Positions 49,621 through 57,217 of a stretch of 64,000 nt of DNA are shown in pieces. Position 1 is the first letter of the stretch, and each line of letters opens with the position of its first letter. Source of the DNA: Kaistia geumhonensis (lineage in GTDB: Bacteria > Pseudomonadota > Alphaproteobacteria > Rhizobiales > Kaistiaceae); assembly GCF_030815145.1 (NCBI RefSeq), contig NZ_JAUSWJ010000001.1:4454501-4518500 (forward strand). The letters are read 5' to 3'. The position numbers were made by a program, and so were the translations under genes. Under the pieces are notes generated by a model that worked only from the letters and a program-made list of their open reading frames with translations, did no database searches and had not been told where the DNA came from.

Positions 49621-50364
49621 TCAGGCGGGAATGCGGGCATCCGCGAAGGCCGTCGCCGGACCGGACACCGTGAGGCCGATCGACCGCCCCTCGGCGTCCT
49701 CAGCCGCGAGCGTGACGCGCGTGCCCTCGGCCTTCCGCCGCCAGGCCGCGACCGCGCCGGCGGAGAGATGCAGGTGCATGTCGCTCTGGATGAGGTTCAC
49801 ATAAGAGTGGCCGAGCCGGACGGCTTCGACGACGCCGGTGTGGCTCTGCTCGGCGCCGGGCCGTACCGCGACAAGCGTCACGGCCTCGCCGCTCGCCACC
49901 GCGCCATGGAAGGGCAGGGCGCCCGGATCGCTCTGGTCGACGGGAATGGTCGTGCGCGGCAGCGGCGGCACATAAGGGAGCGGCGCGCGCGGCAGGCCTT
50001 CCAGCGCCGCCTCGAGCAGCTCGGGCCCGTCCAGCGCCGTCACCTTGACGATCGAGGCGCCGTCCGCATCCAGGAAATCGACATAGGTCAGCAGCGTGTC
50101 GTGCGGCGTCTCGCTGACATCGGTGACGATGGACGCGACGGCTGTGGGATCGATGGCCGTGTATCCGCTGGCATTTTCCGAGACCAGCCAGCCATCGGCC
50201 CGCTCGGCGACAGGATCGAGCGGCCCGATCCGCTCCAGCAGCGCGCCGGGCGCGCGCACGCCGACGAGCACGCGGCCCATGCGGGAGGCGCGCAGGAGGA
50301 TGCCGCGCGGATCGAGCGGCAGGGCGAAGCGGCGGGAGGCGGGCGTCGAGTCGGGGCTGGTCAT
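49621..50364 (-). CDS. HemS/ChuX-like heme-utilisation family protein
   Basis: A 247-residue protein with the two-half pattern of HemS/ChuX heme-handling proteins. The late block reads EQSHTGVVEAVRLGHSYVNL (about 169-188), then DMHLHLSAGAVAAWRRKAEG; this parallels the IHTG...NLHL...AWxxRK heme-pocket region of HemS. The similarity is judged by eye and is weak in the first half. No heme transporter genes are near. The frame is open to 50580, but the ATG at 50364 fits the domain start. Confidence 0.6.
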   Translation of the reverse strand: MTSPDSTPASRRFALPLDPRGILLRASRMGRVLVGVRAPGALLERIGPLDPVAERADGWLVSENASGYTAIDPTAVASIVTDVSETPHDTLLTYVDFLDADGASIVKVTALDGPELLEAALEGLPRAPLPYVPPLPRTTIPVDQSDPGALPFHGAVASGEAVTLVAVRPGAEQSHTGVVEAVRLGHSYVNLIQSDMHLHLSAGAVAAWRRKAEGTRVTLAAEDAEGRSIGLTVSGPATAFADARIPA

Positions 50365-50923
50365 TGCTGTGGCTCCACAAGGCGGATCGCGGGCGGCTTC
50401 GGAGCATTGTCGAGCGAAGCGGGGTCCGCTCGCGTCGGCAAAATGCGCCGGATGCCGGATCCGGGACGGGTCGATGAGCAAGCCGCCGTGGTGCCACGAT
50501 TCACTCGCGCCCCGTCTAGCAGCCTTTGCCGGCGCGAGGAAAGCCTCTCCTCCCCCCCGTGCGCGACCCGCGAGCAGCAATCTGCAACGGGGTCCACAGT
50601 TTCGCTGTTTGCTTGGGCCCCTGCGAGCAGTCGGCGCAGGGCGCGGCCGCCTTATCTGCGGCTCCTGATCCGCTCTCTGCTGCCGGGGCGCGATTGGTGC
50701 AGAGAAGCGTCAACCCCGCTCGCGGCTGGCTCATCTGCCGTCTGCCCGCCTGCGCGTGATCGCGCAGAAGGCGCGTCAGCTACCGTGCGTGACTTCTTGA
50801 CCTGCCGTCTGCCGCTGGGGGCGAGTTCCGCGGATAGATTGAAGTCGAATTGTCGGGATCATGTTGCGCCGAGGCGCACCAGCCCTATCGCAACCCCACG
50901 GAAAATGGCAGAAAGCCGCCGTC
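50365..50923. other. Long intergenic region, 559 bases, no supported ORF
   Basis: Lies between the HemS-like gene (minus) and tRNA-Leu. ORFs here are Arg/Pro-rich shadows. I see small hairpins (for example ACAG-TTTCG-CTGT near 50598) and several GC-rich inverted repeats, so a noncoding RNA is conceivable, but no family (6S, tmRNA or others) is recognisable. Confidence 0.4.
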
Positions 50924-51008
50924 GCGGGCGTGGCGAAACTGGTAGACGCAAGGGACTTAAAATCCCTCGGCCTCGGCCATGCGGGTTCGATCCCCGCCGC
51001 CCGCACCA
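50924..51008 (+). tRNA. tRNA-Leu (UAA)
   Basis: A complete 85-base class II tRNA including the encoded CCA. The acceptor stem GCGGGCG pairs with CGCCCGC; the discriminator is A. The D-arm (GGCGAAACTGGTAGACGC), anticodon loop CTTAAAA (anticodon TAA), a long variable arm and the T-loop GTTCGATCC are all present. An AT-rich islet follows immediately. Confidence 0.95.
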
Positions 51009-51171
51009 AGAGACGCCTTTGCTTGTATCATGAATATTGTTCCAGCATGCAATCTGCCACGAAGAGCCATGATTCGATATCAGAGTGAATTAGCGGCTCG
51101 GATATATATTAAGATTTTGAAGCATGGATAAGAATCGAAATCCGCAGATTCATTGTAACGGGGTTAGGGAG

Positions 51172-51960
51172 ATGACTATAAATAGATTCCGTTTTATTTT
51201 GTTTGTCGCGATCCTGGCCGTTGTAATATTCTTTTGTTGGGCTGCGATACCGCTTATAATTATACAGAATGGCTTGATTTGGCCTTTCGCGGAAGCAGCG
51301 CAGTTTGGAGACTATTTTGGAGTCCTAAACACGCTTTTCTCAGCTTTTGCGTTCCTGGGGCTTCTATATACCATAAAATCACAAAGCGACGATCAGCACA
51401 GGCAGAGATTCGAAAGTTCCTTCTTTCAGCTTTTGGATCTGATGAGAAGACTGCGAGCTGAAATTGCTTTTGGCAGAGCCGAACCGTTTGGCAACCCCCA
51501 AGGAGATAGCCGGCCTCGTGACTTCCACGCGATTGATCAAGCAGTTCTTATGATTGAAGAGCACATTGATAGGAACGGGTTGGGTCGGAAGGGTGGCAAT
51601 CCGGCGGAGATTCTAGATGCCATTAAGCTGGTATTCACCGTAGACTTTGATTTACAGAGTCAGTTGAATGCAGGCCCCTATGTAAGGGTTATTATAAATA
51701 TGCTTGGCCGGATTCGTGATGACAGTGTCTTAAGCGAAGAAGAGAAATTTCAGTATGCTCGCCTTCTCCGTGGGCAGCTGACTGGCAGCGAGGCAGCGTT
51801 CTTGGGGACTACGGCGATCATACCAGCGTCAAGCGAGCTGAAACCGCTTCTCGAGCAGTTCAGGATGCTTAAGTATACGCCAAATCCTATCCGTGGCATG
51901 TTGTTGAGGCAGTACAATGAAACGGCCTTTTCCAGCAGTAGAAAGCGGCCCGCTCGCTAG
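51172..51960 (+). CDS. Putative phage abortive-infection membrane protein
   Basis: A protein of about 262 residues with two N-terminal membrane helices (about 5-30 and 45-65), then a cytoplasmic helical domain. The segments FGDYFGVLNTLFSAFAFLGL (about 45-64), FESSFFQLLDLMRRL (about 80) and YVRVIINMLGRIRDD (about 170) then KFQYARLLRGQL match the PF16872 'phage abortive infection' pattern. An ATG at 51124 would add 16 residues; neither start has a strong Shine-Dalgarno sequence. Codon use is AT-rich, unlike all neighbours, which suggests horizontal gain next to the tRNA. Defence activity is inferred. Confidence 0.75.
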   Translation: MTINRFRFILFVAILAVVIFFCWAAIPLIIIQNGLIWPFAEAAQFGDYFGVLNTLFSAFAFLGLLYTIKSQSDDQHRQRFESSFFQLLDLMRRLRAEIAFGRAEPFGNPQGDSRPRDFHAIDQAVLMIEEHIDRNGLGRKGGNPAEILDAIKLVFTVDFDLQSQLNAGPYVRVIINMLGRIRDDSVLSEEEKFQYARLLRGQLTGSEAAFLGTTAIIPASSELKPLLEQFRMLKYTPNPIRGMLLRQYNETAFSSSRKRPAR

Positions 51961-52095
51961 GGAGCGGCCTCTCGGCTCCTGACGGCGCCTGCTGAGAGCG
52001 GATTTGGCCTCAGCGCAATCGCACTGGCAGTTGACAAGTGGGATCGCCCCTGTTGCGGACTGTCGCGCCGCAAACCGGCACCCCGCCTCGGCTCC

Positions 52096-52276
52096 GGCCA
52101 CTCGCGCAGCCTGAGCCAAGGCCGCAATCCGCTCAAAGATCCACCGGATCCTCGCCCTTCGTCGTGACGCTTTTCGCGACTTCGAGGAGGATGGCGGCGA
52201 TGCGGCGCTGTTCGTCCTCGCCGGCGTGGAGCGCGGACTTGATGGCGTGCTTCAGCGCCTGCAACGCTCCGTTCAG
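52096..52276. repeat. Remnant duplicate of the SDR-end/PadR-end segment
   Basis: This stretch resembles 53885-54070. The shared parts are GCAGCCTGAGCC (the SDR stop region), then the PadR 3' coding part with GATGGCGGCGATGCGGCGCT and neighbouring sequence nearly identical. It is the first of two direct copies flanking the TetR-SDR pair. Confidence 0.75.
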
Positions 52277-52336
52277 GCCTGCGGCTCCGCACTCTTGCCG
52301 ACCCGCGGCGTGACTCTGCCATTCATGTCTCGACAC
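52133..52336 (-). pseudogene. Truncated copy of a PadR-family C-terminal tail
   Basis: The last 46 codons (ALKHAIKSALHAGEDEQRRI to VDL) are about 80 percent identical to the C-terminus of the PadR protein encoded at 53921-54673. The rest of the PadR gene, including its winged helix, is missing; the first 20 codons are unrelated. An ATG at 52336 keeps the frame open, so a 67-residue peptide is possible, but it is most simply a decayed fragment left by duplication or recombination. Confidence 0.75.
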
Positions 52337-52352
52337 GCCGCCTTAGCCTTTG

Positions 52353-52374
52353 ATGATCGTGATCATATATGATC
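52353..52374. promoter_or_regulatory. Palindromic operator candidate upstream of tetR
   Basis: Overlapping palindromes: ATGATC-GT-GATCAT (52353-52366) and the perfect 14-mer GATCATATATGATC (52361-52374), starting 42 bases before the tetR ATG. The half-site ATGATC recurs in the larger palindrome at 53015-53034. Confidence 0.6.
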
Positions 52375-52394
52375 CGGCGAAGGAGGGCCGGGCC

Positions 52395-53009
52395 ATGCCG
52401 CGTGCATCGAAGAAGGACGCCGAGCGTCATCGTCGCGAGATCGTTGCCGCCGCGGCGCGGCTGTTCCGGGAGCGTGGCATCGGCGGTGTCAGCGTGCCGG
52501 AAGTGACGGCCGCCGCCGGGCTGACGCATGGCGGCTTCTATGGCCAGTTCGCGTCCAAGTCGGCGCTGGCGGCGGAGGCGATCGGCGCGGCGTCGTCCGA
52601 GCTCGCAGACCTGCTGGCCCCGACGCTCGCCGAGGCCGCGCATGATCGCGGCAAGGCCTTCGACGATCTCGTGTCGGCCTATGTCTCGGCCGCCCACCGG
52701 GACGATCCGGGACATGGCTGCCCGGTTGCGGCGCTCGTCGATCACGCACGCGGGGCCGATGCGCCCGAGGTCGACGATGCCTATCGCGCCAGCGTCGAGC
52801 GCATGGTCGGCGCGATCGCGACGGTGCTGCCGCCGGACGCCACGCGCGCCGAGGCGTTGTCGACACTGGCGAGCATGGTCGGCGGCGTCCTGCTCGCCCG
52901 CGCCTCCGCCGGCTCGCCGCTCTCCGACGAGATCCTGTCGGCGACCCGCGATGCGCTCATCGCTGCCCGTGCGCCGGACGATCCAGAAAGCTCGCCCAAA
53001 CCGTCTTGA
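52395..53009 (+). CDS. TetR/AcrR-family transcriptional regulator
   Basis: A 204-residue repressor with an N-terminal helix-turn-helix (about residues 13-58: REIVAAAARLFRERGIGGVS then GLTHGGFYGQFASKSALA) and a helical ligand domain. The ATG at 52395 has AGGAGGG eight bases upstream; the frame is open to 52350. It lies upstream of an SDR gene on the same strand, with ATGATC-type palindromes before both genes, so it probably represses itself and the SDR. Inducer unknown. Confidence 0.9.
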   Translation: MPRASKKDAERHRREIVAAAARLFRERGIGGVSVPEVTAAAGLTHGGFYGQFASKSALAAEAIGAASSELADLLAPTLAEAAHDRGKAFDDLVSAYVSAAHRDDPGHGCPVAALVDHARGADAPEVDDAYRASVERMVGAIATVLPPDATRAEALSTLASMVGGVLLARASAGSPLSDEILSATRDALIAARAPDDPESSPKPS

Positions 53010-53014
53010 CCTTA

Positions 53015-53034
53015 TAGATGATGATCATCATCTA
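53015..53034. promoter_or_regulatory. 20 bp perfect palindrome between tetR and SDR
   Basis: TAGATGATGA/TCATCATCTA, perfect over 20 bases, starts 6 bases after the tetR stop and about 55 bases before the SDR start. A TTGACC hexamer at 53006-53011 could serve as a -35 element, which would place the palindrome over the promoter spacer and -10. Confidence 0.7.
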
Positions 53035-53089
53035 AAATGCGGCAGCGGCCGATGGTCGGCTTCGGGCTGCATGGGTGATGGAGATCGTG

Positions 53090-53902
53090 ATGAGCAAGGT
53101 GGAAGGGCGCGGCGTCGCGGTGGTGACGGGGGCGTCGGCGGGGATCGGCGCGGCCTATGCGGAGCGCCTTGCGGCGCGGGGCTTCGACCTCGTTGTCGTC
53201 GCTCGCGATGCGGCGAAGCTCTCGGCGCTGGCCGAGAAGGTGAGAGGCGGAACCGGTCGCTCGGTCGAGGTGCTGGCGGCGGACCTGACCCGCAAGGCAG
53301 ATCTCGCGGTGGTCGAGGAGCGCCTGAGAAGCGATCCTGCGATCACGCTTCTCCTCAACAATGCCGGCATCGCCGGCGGCGGTCCGCTGGTCTCGGCCGA
53401 TCCCGACCAGATGGAGGCGATGCTCGATCTCAACATCGTCGCGCCGATGCGGCTCGCGCTGGCGGCGGCGCCCGGCTTCGCGGCGCGCGGCGGCACGATC
53501 ATCAACGTGGCTTCGATCGTTCCGCTGATCGTGGAGCGCTTCCCCGGCGTCTACGGCTCGACCAAGGCGTTCCTGCTGCATTTCAGCCAGTCGCTGCATG
53601 CGGAACTGGGCAGCAAGGGTGTTCGCGTTCAGGCCGTCCTGCCCGGCGCGACGGCGACCGATCTCTGGGACAAGTCCGGGCTGCCGCTCGCGAACCTGCC
53701 GCCCGAGATCGTGATGGAGACGGGCGCCATGGTCGACGCGGCGCTTGCCGGCCTCGACCAGGGCGAACTGGTCACCATCCCCTCGCTGCCCGATGTCGCG
53801 GACTGGGAGGCCTTCGAGGCCGCGCGCCATGCGCTTGGTCCCAACCTGTCGCGGCGCGTCCCGGCGGCGCGGCTTTCGGCCCAGGCCGCCTCCGCAGCCT
53901 GA
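53090..53902 (+). CDS. SDR-family short-chain dehydrogenase, TetR-linked
   Basis: A 270-residue classical short-chain dehydrogenase/reductase. The cofactor motif is TGASAGIGAAYAERLA (about 15-30), NNAGIAGGG (about 89) follows, and the catalytic Ser and YxxxK are in NVASIVPLIV and YGSTKAFLLHFSQ (about 140-160). The Arg at the end of strand 2 (VVARD) suggests NADP. The start at 53090 has GGAG six bases upstream. It is convergent with the PadR gene. Confidence 0.9.
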   Translation: MSKVEGRGVAVVTGASAGIGAAYAERLAARGFDLVVVARDAAKLSALAEKVRGGTGRSVEVLAADLTRKADLAVVEERLRSDPAITLLLNNAGIAGGGPLVSADPDQMEAMLDLNIVAPMRLALAAAPGFAARGGTIINVASIVPLIVERFPGVYGSTKAFLLHFSQSLHAELGSKGVRVQAVLPGATATDLWDKSGLPLANLPPEIVMETGAMVDAALAGLDQGELVTIPSLPDVADWEAFEAARHALGPNLSRRVPAARLSAQAASAA

Positions 53903-54070
53903 GCCGTTCGCAGTCGCGCCTCAGATATCGACCGGGTCGTCGCCCTTCGGCTGCACGCTTTTCGCGGCTTCGAGGAGGATGGCGGCGATGCGGCGCTGTT
54001 CGTCCTCGGAGGCGTGGAGGGCGGACTTGATGGCGTGCTTCAGGGCGCGGCGCGCCTCGTTCAGCTCCGG
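53885..54070. repeat. Second copy of the duplicated SDR-end/PadR-end segment
   Basis: Direct-repeat partner of 52096-52276; here it forms the intact 3' ends of the SDR and PadR genes, so this copy is the functional parent. Confidence 0.7.
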
Positions 54071-54673
54071 CACCGCGCCTTCGAGGTCGCGGTCCGGGCC
54101 GCGGCGGTCGCCGTCCTCGCGGCCGAGCCAGGCGCGCGCCTCCGCCATGCGGCGGCCGATACGCTCCAGATGCTCCATCACCGCGTCGACGCCGGCGCGG
54201 TTGGCTTCGAGATGCGCCTTGCCGGCCTCAGTGATCGAATAGACCTTCTTGTTGCCCTCGCTGGCGGAGGAGACGTGGCCGCCTTCCTCGAGGAAGGTGA
54301 GGGTCGGGTAGATGACGCCGGGGCTCGGGCTGTAGCTGCCGCTGGTCAGCTCCTCGATCGCCTTGATGACGTCGTAGCCGTGGCGCGGCTGCGTTTCGAG
54401 AAGGGCGAGGACGATCAGGCGCAGGTCGCCGTCGGCGACCATGCGGCCGATGCGGAAGCCGTCGCCGCCGCGGCCGCCCATCGGGCCCTTGCCGCCGAAG
54501 GGGCCGCCGCCGAATGGCCCGCCGCGCCGCGACATGAAGGCGAGGAAGCCGGCGAAGTCCTCCGGTCCGCGCTCGTGGCCGCGGGGGCCGGCGCCATGGG
54601 TGCCTCCGCCATGGGAGCCATGGCGGCCGAAGCCGTGATGGCGGGAATGATGGTCGTGGTGACAATGTCTCAT
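53921..54673 (-). CDS. PadR-family regulator with His/Gly-rich N-terminus (YqjI-like)
   Basis: A 250-residue regulator. Residues 1-75 are rich in His and Gly (MRHCHHDHHSRHHGFGRHGS), as in E. coli YqjI, a nickel-responsive PadR protein. The PadR winged helix follows (about 78-150, ALLETQPRHGYDVIKAIEEL then SPGVIYPTLTFLEEGGHVSS). The C-terminal third is helical and charged. Metal sensing is inferred from the His cluster. Two GATATATC palindromes lie just upstream at 54691-54739, probably its own operators. Confidence 0.9.
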   Translation of the reverse strand: MRHCHHDHHSRHHGFGRHGSHGGGTHGAGPRGHERGPEDFAGFLAFMSRRGGPFGGGPFGGKGPMGGRGGDGFRIGRMVADGDLRLIVLALLETQPRHGYDVIKAIEELTSGSYSPSPGVIYPTLTFLEEGGHVSSASEGNKKVYSITEAGKAHLEANRAGVDAVMEHLERIGRRMAEARAWLGREDGDRRGPDRDLEGAVPELNEARRALKHAIKSALHASEDEQRRIAAILLEAAKSVQPKGDDPVDI

Positions 54674-54690
54674 AGGTATGTTCCTCGTTG

Positions 54691-54739
54691 CGATATATCG
54701 TAAGTACGATCGAAATCAGCGAGCGTCAAGATATATCTT
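54691..54739. promoter_or_regulatory. PadR operator candidates (GATATATC palindromes)
   Basis: CGATATATCG at 54691-54700 and AAGATATATCTT at 54728-54739 are perfect palindromes with the same GATATATC core, 38 bases centre to centre. Between them lies ATCGTA-AG-TACGAT (54697-54710), a third perfect inverted repeat. They sit 18 to 66 bases upstream of the padR start, also upstream of the ligase gene on the other strand. Confidence 0.6.
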
Positions 54740-54879
54740 ACGAGCTATCTGGATCGGAATCTGAGAGGTCGCGCCTGTGACCGCCGTCATAGTAGAGTGG
54801 CCTTTGGTGGCGATGATCCGCCGCCGGCTGCGATAGGGAGGTCGCGGCCGGCCCACCCGATCCCGCGCGAGGCCGCATC

Positions 54880-56466
54880 ATGGACATGCCGACCGACACG
54901 CCCAGCCCTGCGACGGCCGCCATCCCGCTCGATCCGCGTCGCTGGAAGAAGACTCTGTTCGGGATGCTGCTCGATTCGCGCGCCCGCTTCGGCGGCAGCC
55001 GGCCGGTGATCGAGGATACGCAGAGAAAGCCGCTCACCTATGATCGCGTCGTGCTCGGCGCGATGGTGCTCGGCCGCGCCTTCGCCAGGCTGACGAAGCC
55101 GCGCGAGCGGGTCGGCATCCTGCTCCCGAATGTCGCGACGGTCGCGCCGGTGTTCTTCGGGCTGTCCGCCTTCGGCCGCGTGCCGGCCATGCTCAATTTC
55201 ACGGCCGGACCGAAGAACATCGCCTCGGCCTGCGTGACCGGCGAGATCCGCGTCGTCGTTACCTCGCGCCGCTTCGTTGCCGAGGGCAAGCTCGAGGAGC
55301 TCGTCGCGGCGCTGGAAAAGACGGTGACGATCGTCTGGCTTGAGGATGTCGGCAAGCGCCTATCGCGCTTCGACAAGCTCGCCGGCGTGGTCTCGTCCTG
55401 GTTCGCCCGCTCCATCCATGCGCGGACGGGGGCGAAGTCCGACGATGTCGGCGTGCTGCTCTTCACCTCGGGCTCGGAAGGCGTGCCGAAGGGCGTCGCG
55501 CTCAGCCACGAGAACATCCTCTGCAATGTCGAGCAGTTCCTGCGCACGCTGGCGCTGTCGCCGGAGGATTCGCTGTTCAATCCGCTGCCGGTCTTCCATT
55601 CCTACGGCATGACCGTCGGCCTGGTGGCGCCGTTCTCGATCGGCATGCGCGTCTTCTTCTATCCGACGCCGCTGCACTACAAGCAGATCCCGGCGCTCAT
55701 CAAGGAATCGCAGTCGACGATCCTGATCGGCACCGACACCTTCGCCGCCGGCTGGGGCCGGCAGGCGGAGGACGATCATTTCGCCAGCCTCCGCCTCGTC
55801 GTGCTCGGCGCCGAGCGCATCAAGCCGGCGACGCGCACGCTCTGGCGCGACCGCTTCGGCATCGAGCTGTTCGAGGGTTACGGCGCCACGGAAGCGGCCC
55901 CCGTCATCGCGGCCAACACGCCGCTCTATCATCGCGACGGCACGGTCGGGCGGCTGCTGCCGGGCATGTCCTATCGCCTCGAGCCGGTGCCGGGGCTTGA
56001 CGAGGGCGGGCGGCTCTGGATCACGGGGCCGAATGTCATGATGGGCTATATCCGGGTCGAGAAGCCCGGCGTGCTCGAAGCGACGGCCGACGGCTGGCAC
56101 GATACGGGCGATATCGTCGAGGTCGATGCCGAGGGTTACATCACCATCCGCGGCCGCGCCAAGCGCTTCGCCAAGATCGGCGGCGAGATGATCTCGCTCG
56201 CCGCGGCCGAGGCCTATGTCGCGCAGGTCTGGCCCGACGAGGCGCATGCCATGGTCGCGGTCCCGGACGAGAAGAAGGGCGAGCAGCTCGTGCTCGTGAC
56301 CGAGCGGGCAGGGGCGAGCCGCGATGCGCTGGTCGAGGCGGCGCGCCTCCACGGCGTCGCGGAGATCATGCTGCCGCGGCGCATCGTCCACGTCGAGGCG
56401 CTGCCGATGCTCGGAACCGGCAAGACGGACTATCCGGCGATCGCGGAGATCGCGAAGGCGCGGTGA
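54880..56466 (+). CDS. AMP-binding acyl-CoA synthetase-like ligase
   Basis: ANL-superfamily enzyme of 528 residues that should activate a carboxylate as acyl-AMP. The AMP-binding P-loop is LLFTSGSEGVPKGVALSHEN (about 193-212), GYGATEAAPVI (about 332-342) follows, and WHDTGDIVEVDAEGYITIRGR (about 406) and the catalytic-Lys region LGTGKTDY near the C-terminus are present. It resembles the synthetase half of Aas-type lysophospholipid acyl enzymes, but no acyltransferase domain is attached. Separate from the PadR gene by about 200 bases. Substrate unknown. Confidence 0.85.
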   Translation: MDMPTDTPSPATAAIPLDPRRWKKTLFGMLLDSRARFGGSRPVIEDTQRKPLTYDRVVLGAMVLGRAFARLTKPRERVGILLPNVATVAPVFFGLSAFGRVPAMLNFTAGPKNIASACVTGEIRVVVTSRRFVAEGKLEELVAALEKTVTIVWLEDVGKRLSRFDKLAGVVSSWFARSIHARTGAKSDDVGVLLFTSGSEGVPKGVALSHENILCNVEQFLRTLALSPEDSLFNPLPVFHSYGMTVGLVAPFSIGMRVFFYPTPLHYKQIPALIKESQSTILIGTDTFAAGWGRQAEDDHFASLRLVVLGAERIKPATRTLWRDRFGIELFEGYGATEAAPVIAANTPLYHRDGTVGRLLPGMSYRLEPVPGLDEGGRLWITGPNVMMGYIRVEKPGVLEATADGWHDTGDIVEVDAEGYITIRGRAKRFAKIGGEMISLAAAEAYVAQVWPDEAHAMVAVPDEKKGEQLVLVTERAGASRDALVEAARLHGVAEIMLPRRIVHVEALPMLGTGKTDYPAIAEIAKAR

Positions 56467-56478
56467 GGCGCGGCGGCG

Positions 56479-57060
56479 CTAACGCAGCACCTTCTCGAAC
56501 AGGATGGTCTTGAAGCGATCGACCGGGGCGGGGTCGCGGCGGATCTTCGCCAGAAGATTGGCCCCCTGGACCGAGGCGACGATATAGGCGGCGGTGCCCT
56601 CGACATCGAGGTCTCGCGGCACCTCGCCCGCCTCGACGGCCGCCTTCAGGCAATAGGCGATCGAGCCGGCGATGTCGGCGAAGGCGGCGTCGAGCTTTTC
56701 GCGCATCGGCTCGCTGTCGTGGCTCGCCTCCGCCGCGAGATTGCCGAGCAGGCAGCCGTCGCGCATCTCGTTGCAGGCGAGCTTTTCCTTGCCGCGATCG
56801 ATGAACTCCGCCAGCCGCGCCAGCGGCGAGCGCGTGTCGTCGAGCAGCGTTTCGGCCACGATGTCCCGCCCGCTCTCGCAATAGCGGTCGATGATCTCGA
56901 GGCCGAAAGCCTCCTTCGAGCCGAAATGGTTGGTGAAGGAGCCCTGTGGAACGCCGGCCGCCTGCACGATGTCGCGCACGCTCGCTCCCGCGAAGCCGTG
57001 CGCATGCACGACCTCGAGGCCGCTGGCCAAAATCTTCTCGCGGTTCGATGGTCTCGCCAT
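56479..57060 (-). CDS. TetR-family regulator, divergent from an SDR gene
   Basis: A 193-residue TetR repressor with the HTH RPSNREKILASGLEVVHAHG to ASVRDIVQAAGVPQGSFTNH then FGSKEAFG (about residues 3-50) and a Cys-containing ligand domain (NEMRDGCLLGNLAAE). An ATG at 57081 would add seven residues. It ends 12 bases from the ligase gene and is transcribed away from the SDR at 57218, so it most likely controls that SDR. Confidence 0.9.
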   Translation of the reverse strand: MARPSNREKILASGLEVVHAHGFAGASVRDIVQAAGVPQGSFTNHFGSKEAFGLEIIDRYCESGRDIVAETLLDDTRSPLARLAEFIDRGKEKLACNEMRDGCLLGNLAAEASHDSEPMREKLDAAFADIAGSIAYCLKAAVEAGEVPRDLDVEGTAAYIVASVQGANLLAKIRRDPAPVDRFKTILFEKVLR

Positions 57061-57070
57061 GCGCGCAATA

Positions 57071-57168
57071 TGTGCGTCCATCGTGCGCCGTCAAGCCCGG
57101 CCGCGGTCTTCCGGAGAAAAATGTACGTACGTCCATATTTCATCTTGCAGTGCAATACGGTCGTCCAT
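57071..57168. promoter_or_regulatory. CGTCCA repeats in the TetR/SDR divergent region
   Basis: The hexamer CGTCCA occurs three times (near 57075, 57131 and 57162). The second lies in a near-palindrome TGTACGTACGTCCA (57122-57135, one mismatched pair), and the second and third share CGTCCATATT. Plausible operators of the divergent TetR protein. Confidence 0.5.
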
Positions 57169-57217
57169 ATTCAATGGCGACCCGGCGCCTCAGCCGGAGA
57201 GATCGCAGGAGTTCAAC

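Noticed and set aside
50365-50923. tmRNA or 6S RNA in the long intergenic region
   Set aside because: None of the known conserved segments of these RNAs could be matched.
50924-51960. An integrated element with att sites at tRNA-Leu
   Set aside because: No integrase and no repeat of the tRNA 3' end was found by eye; only the composition change supports transfer.
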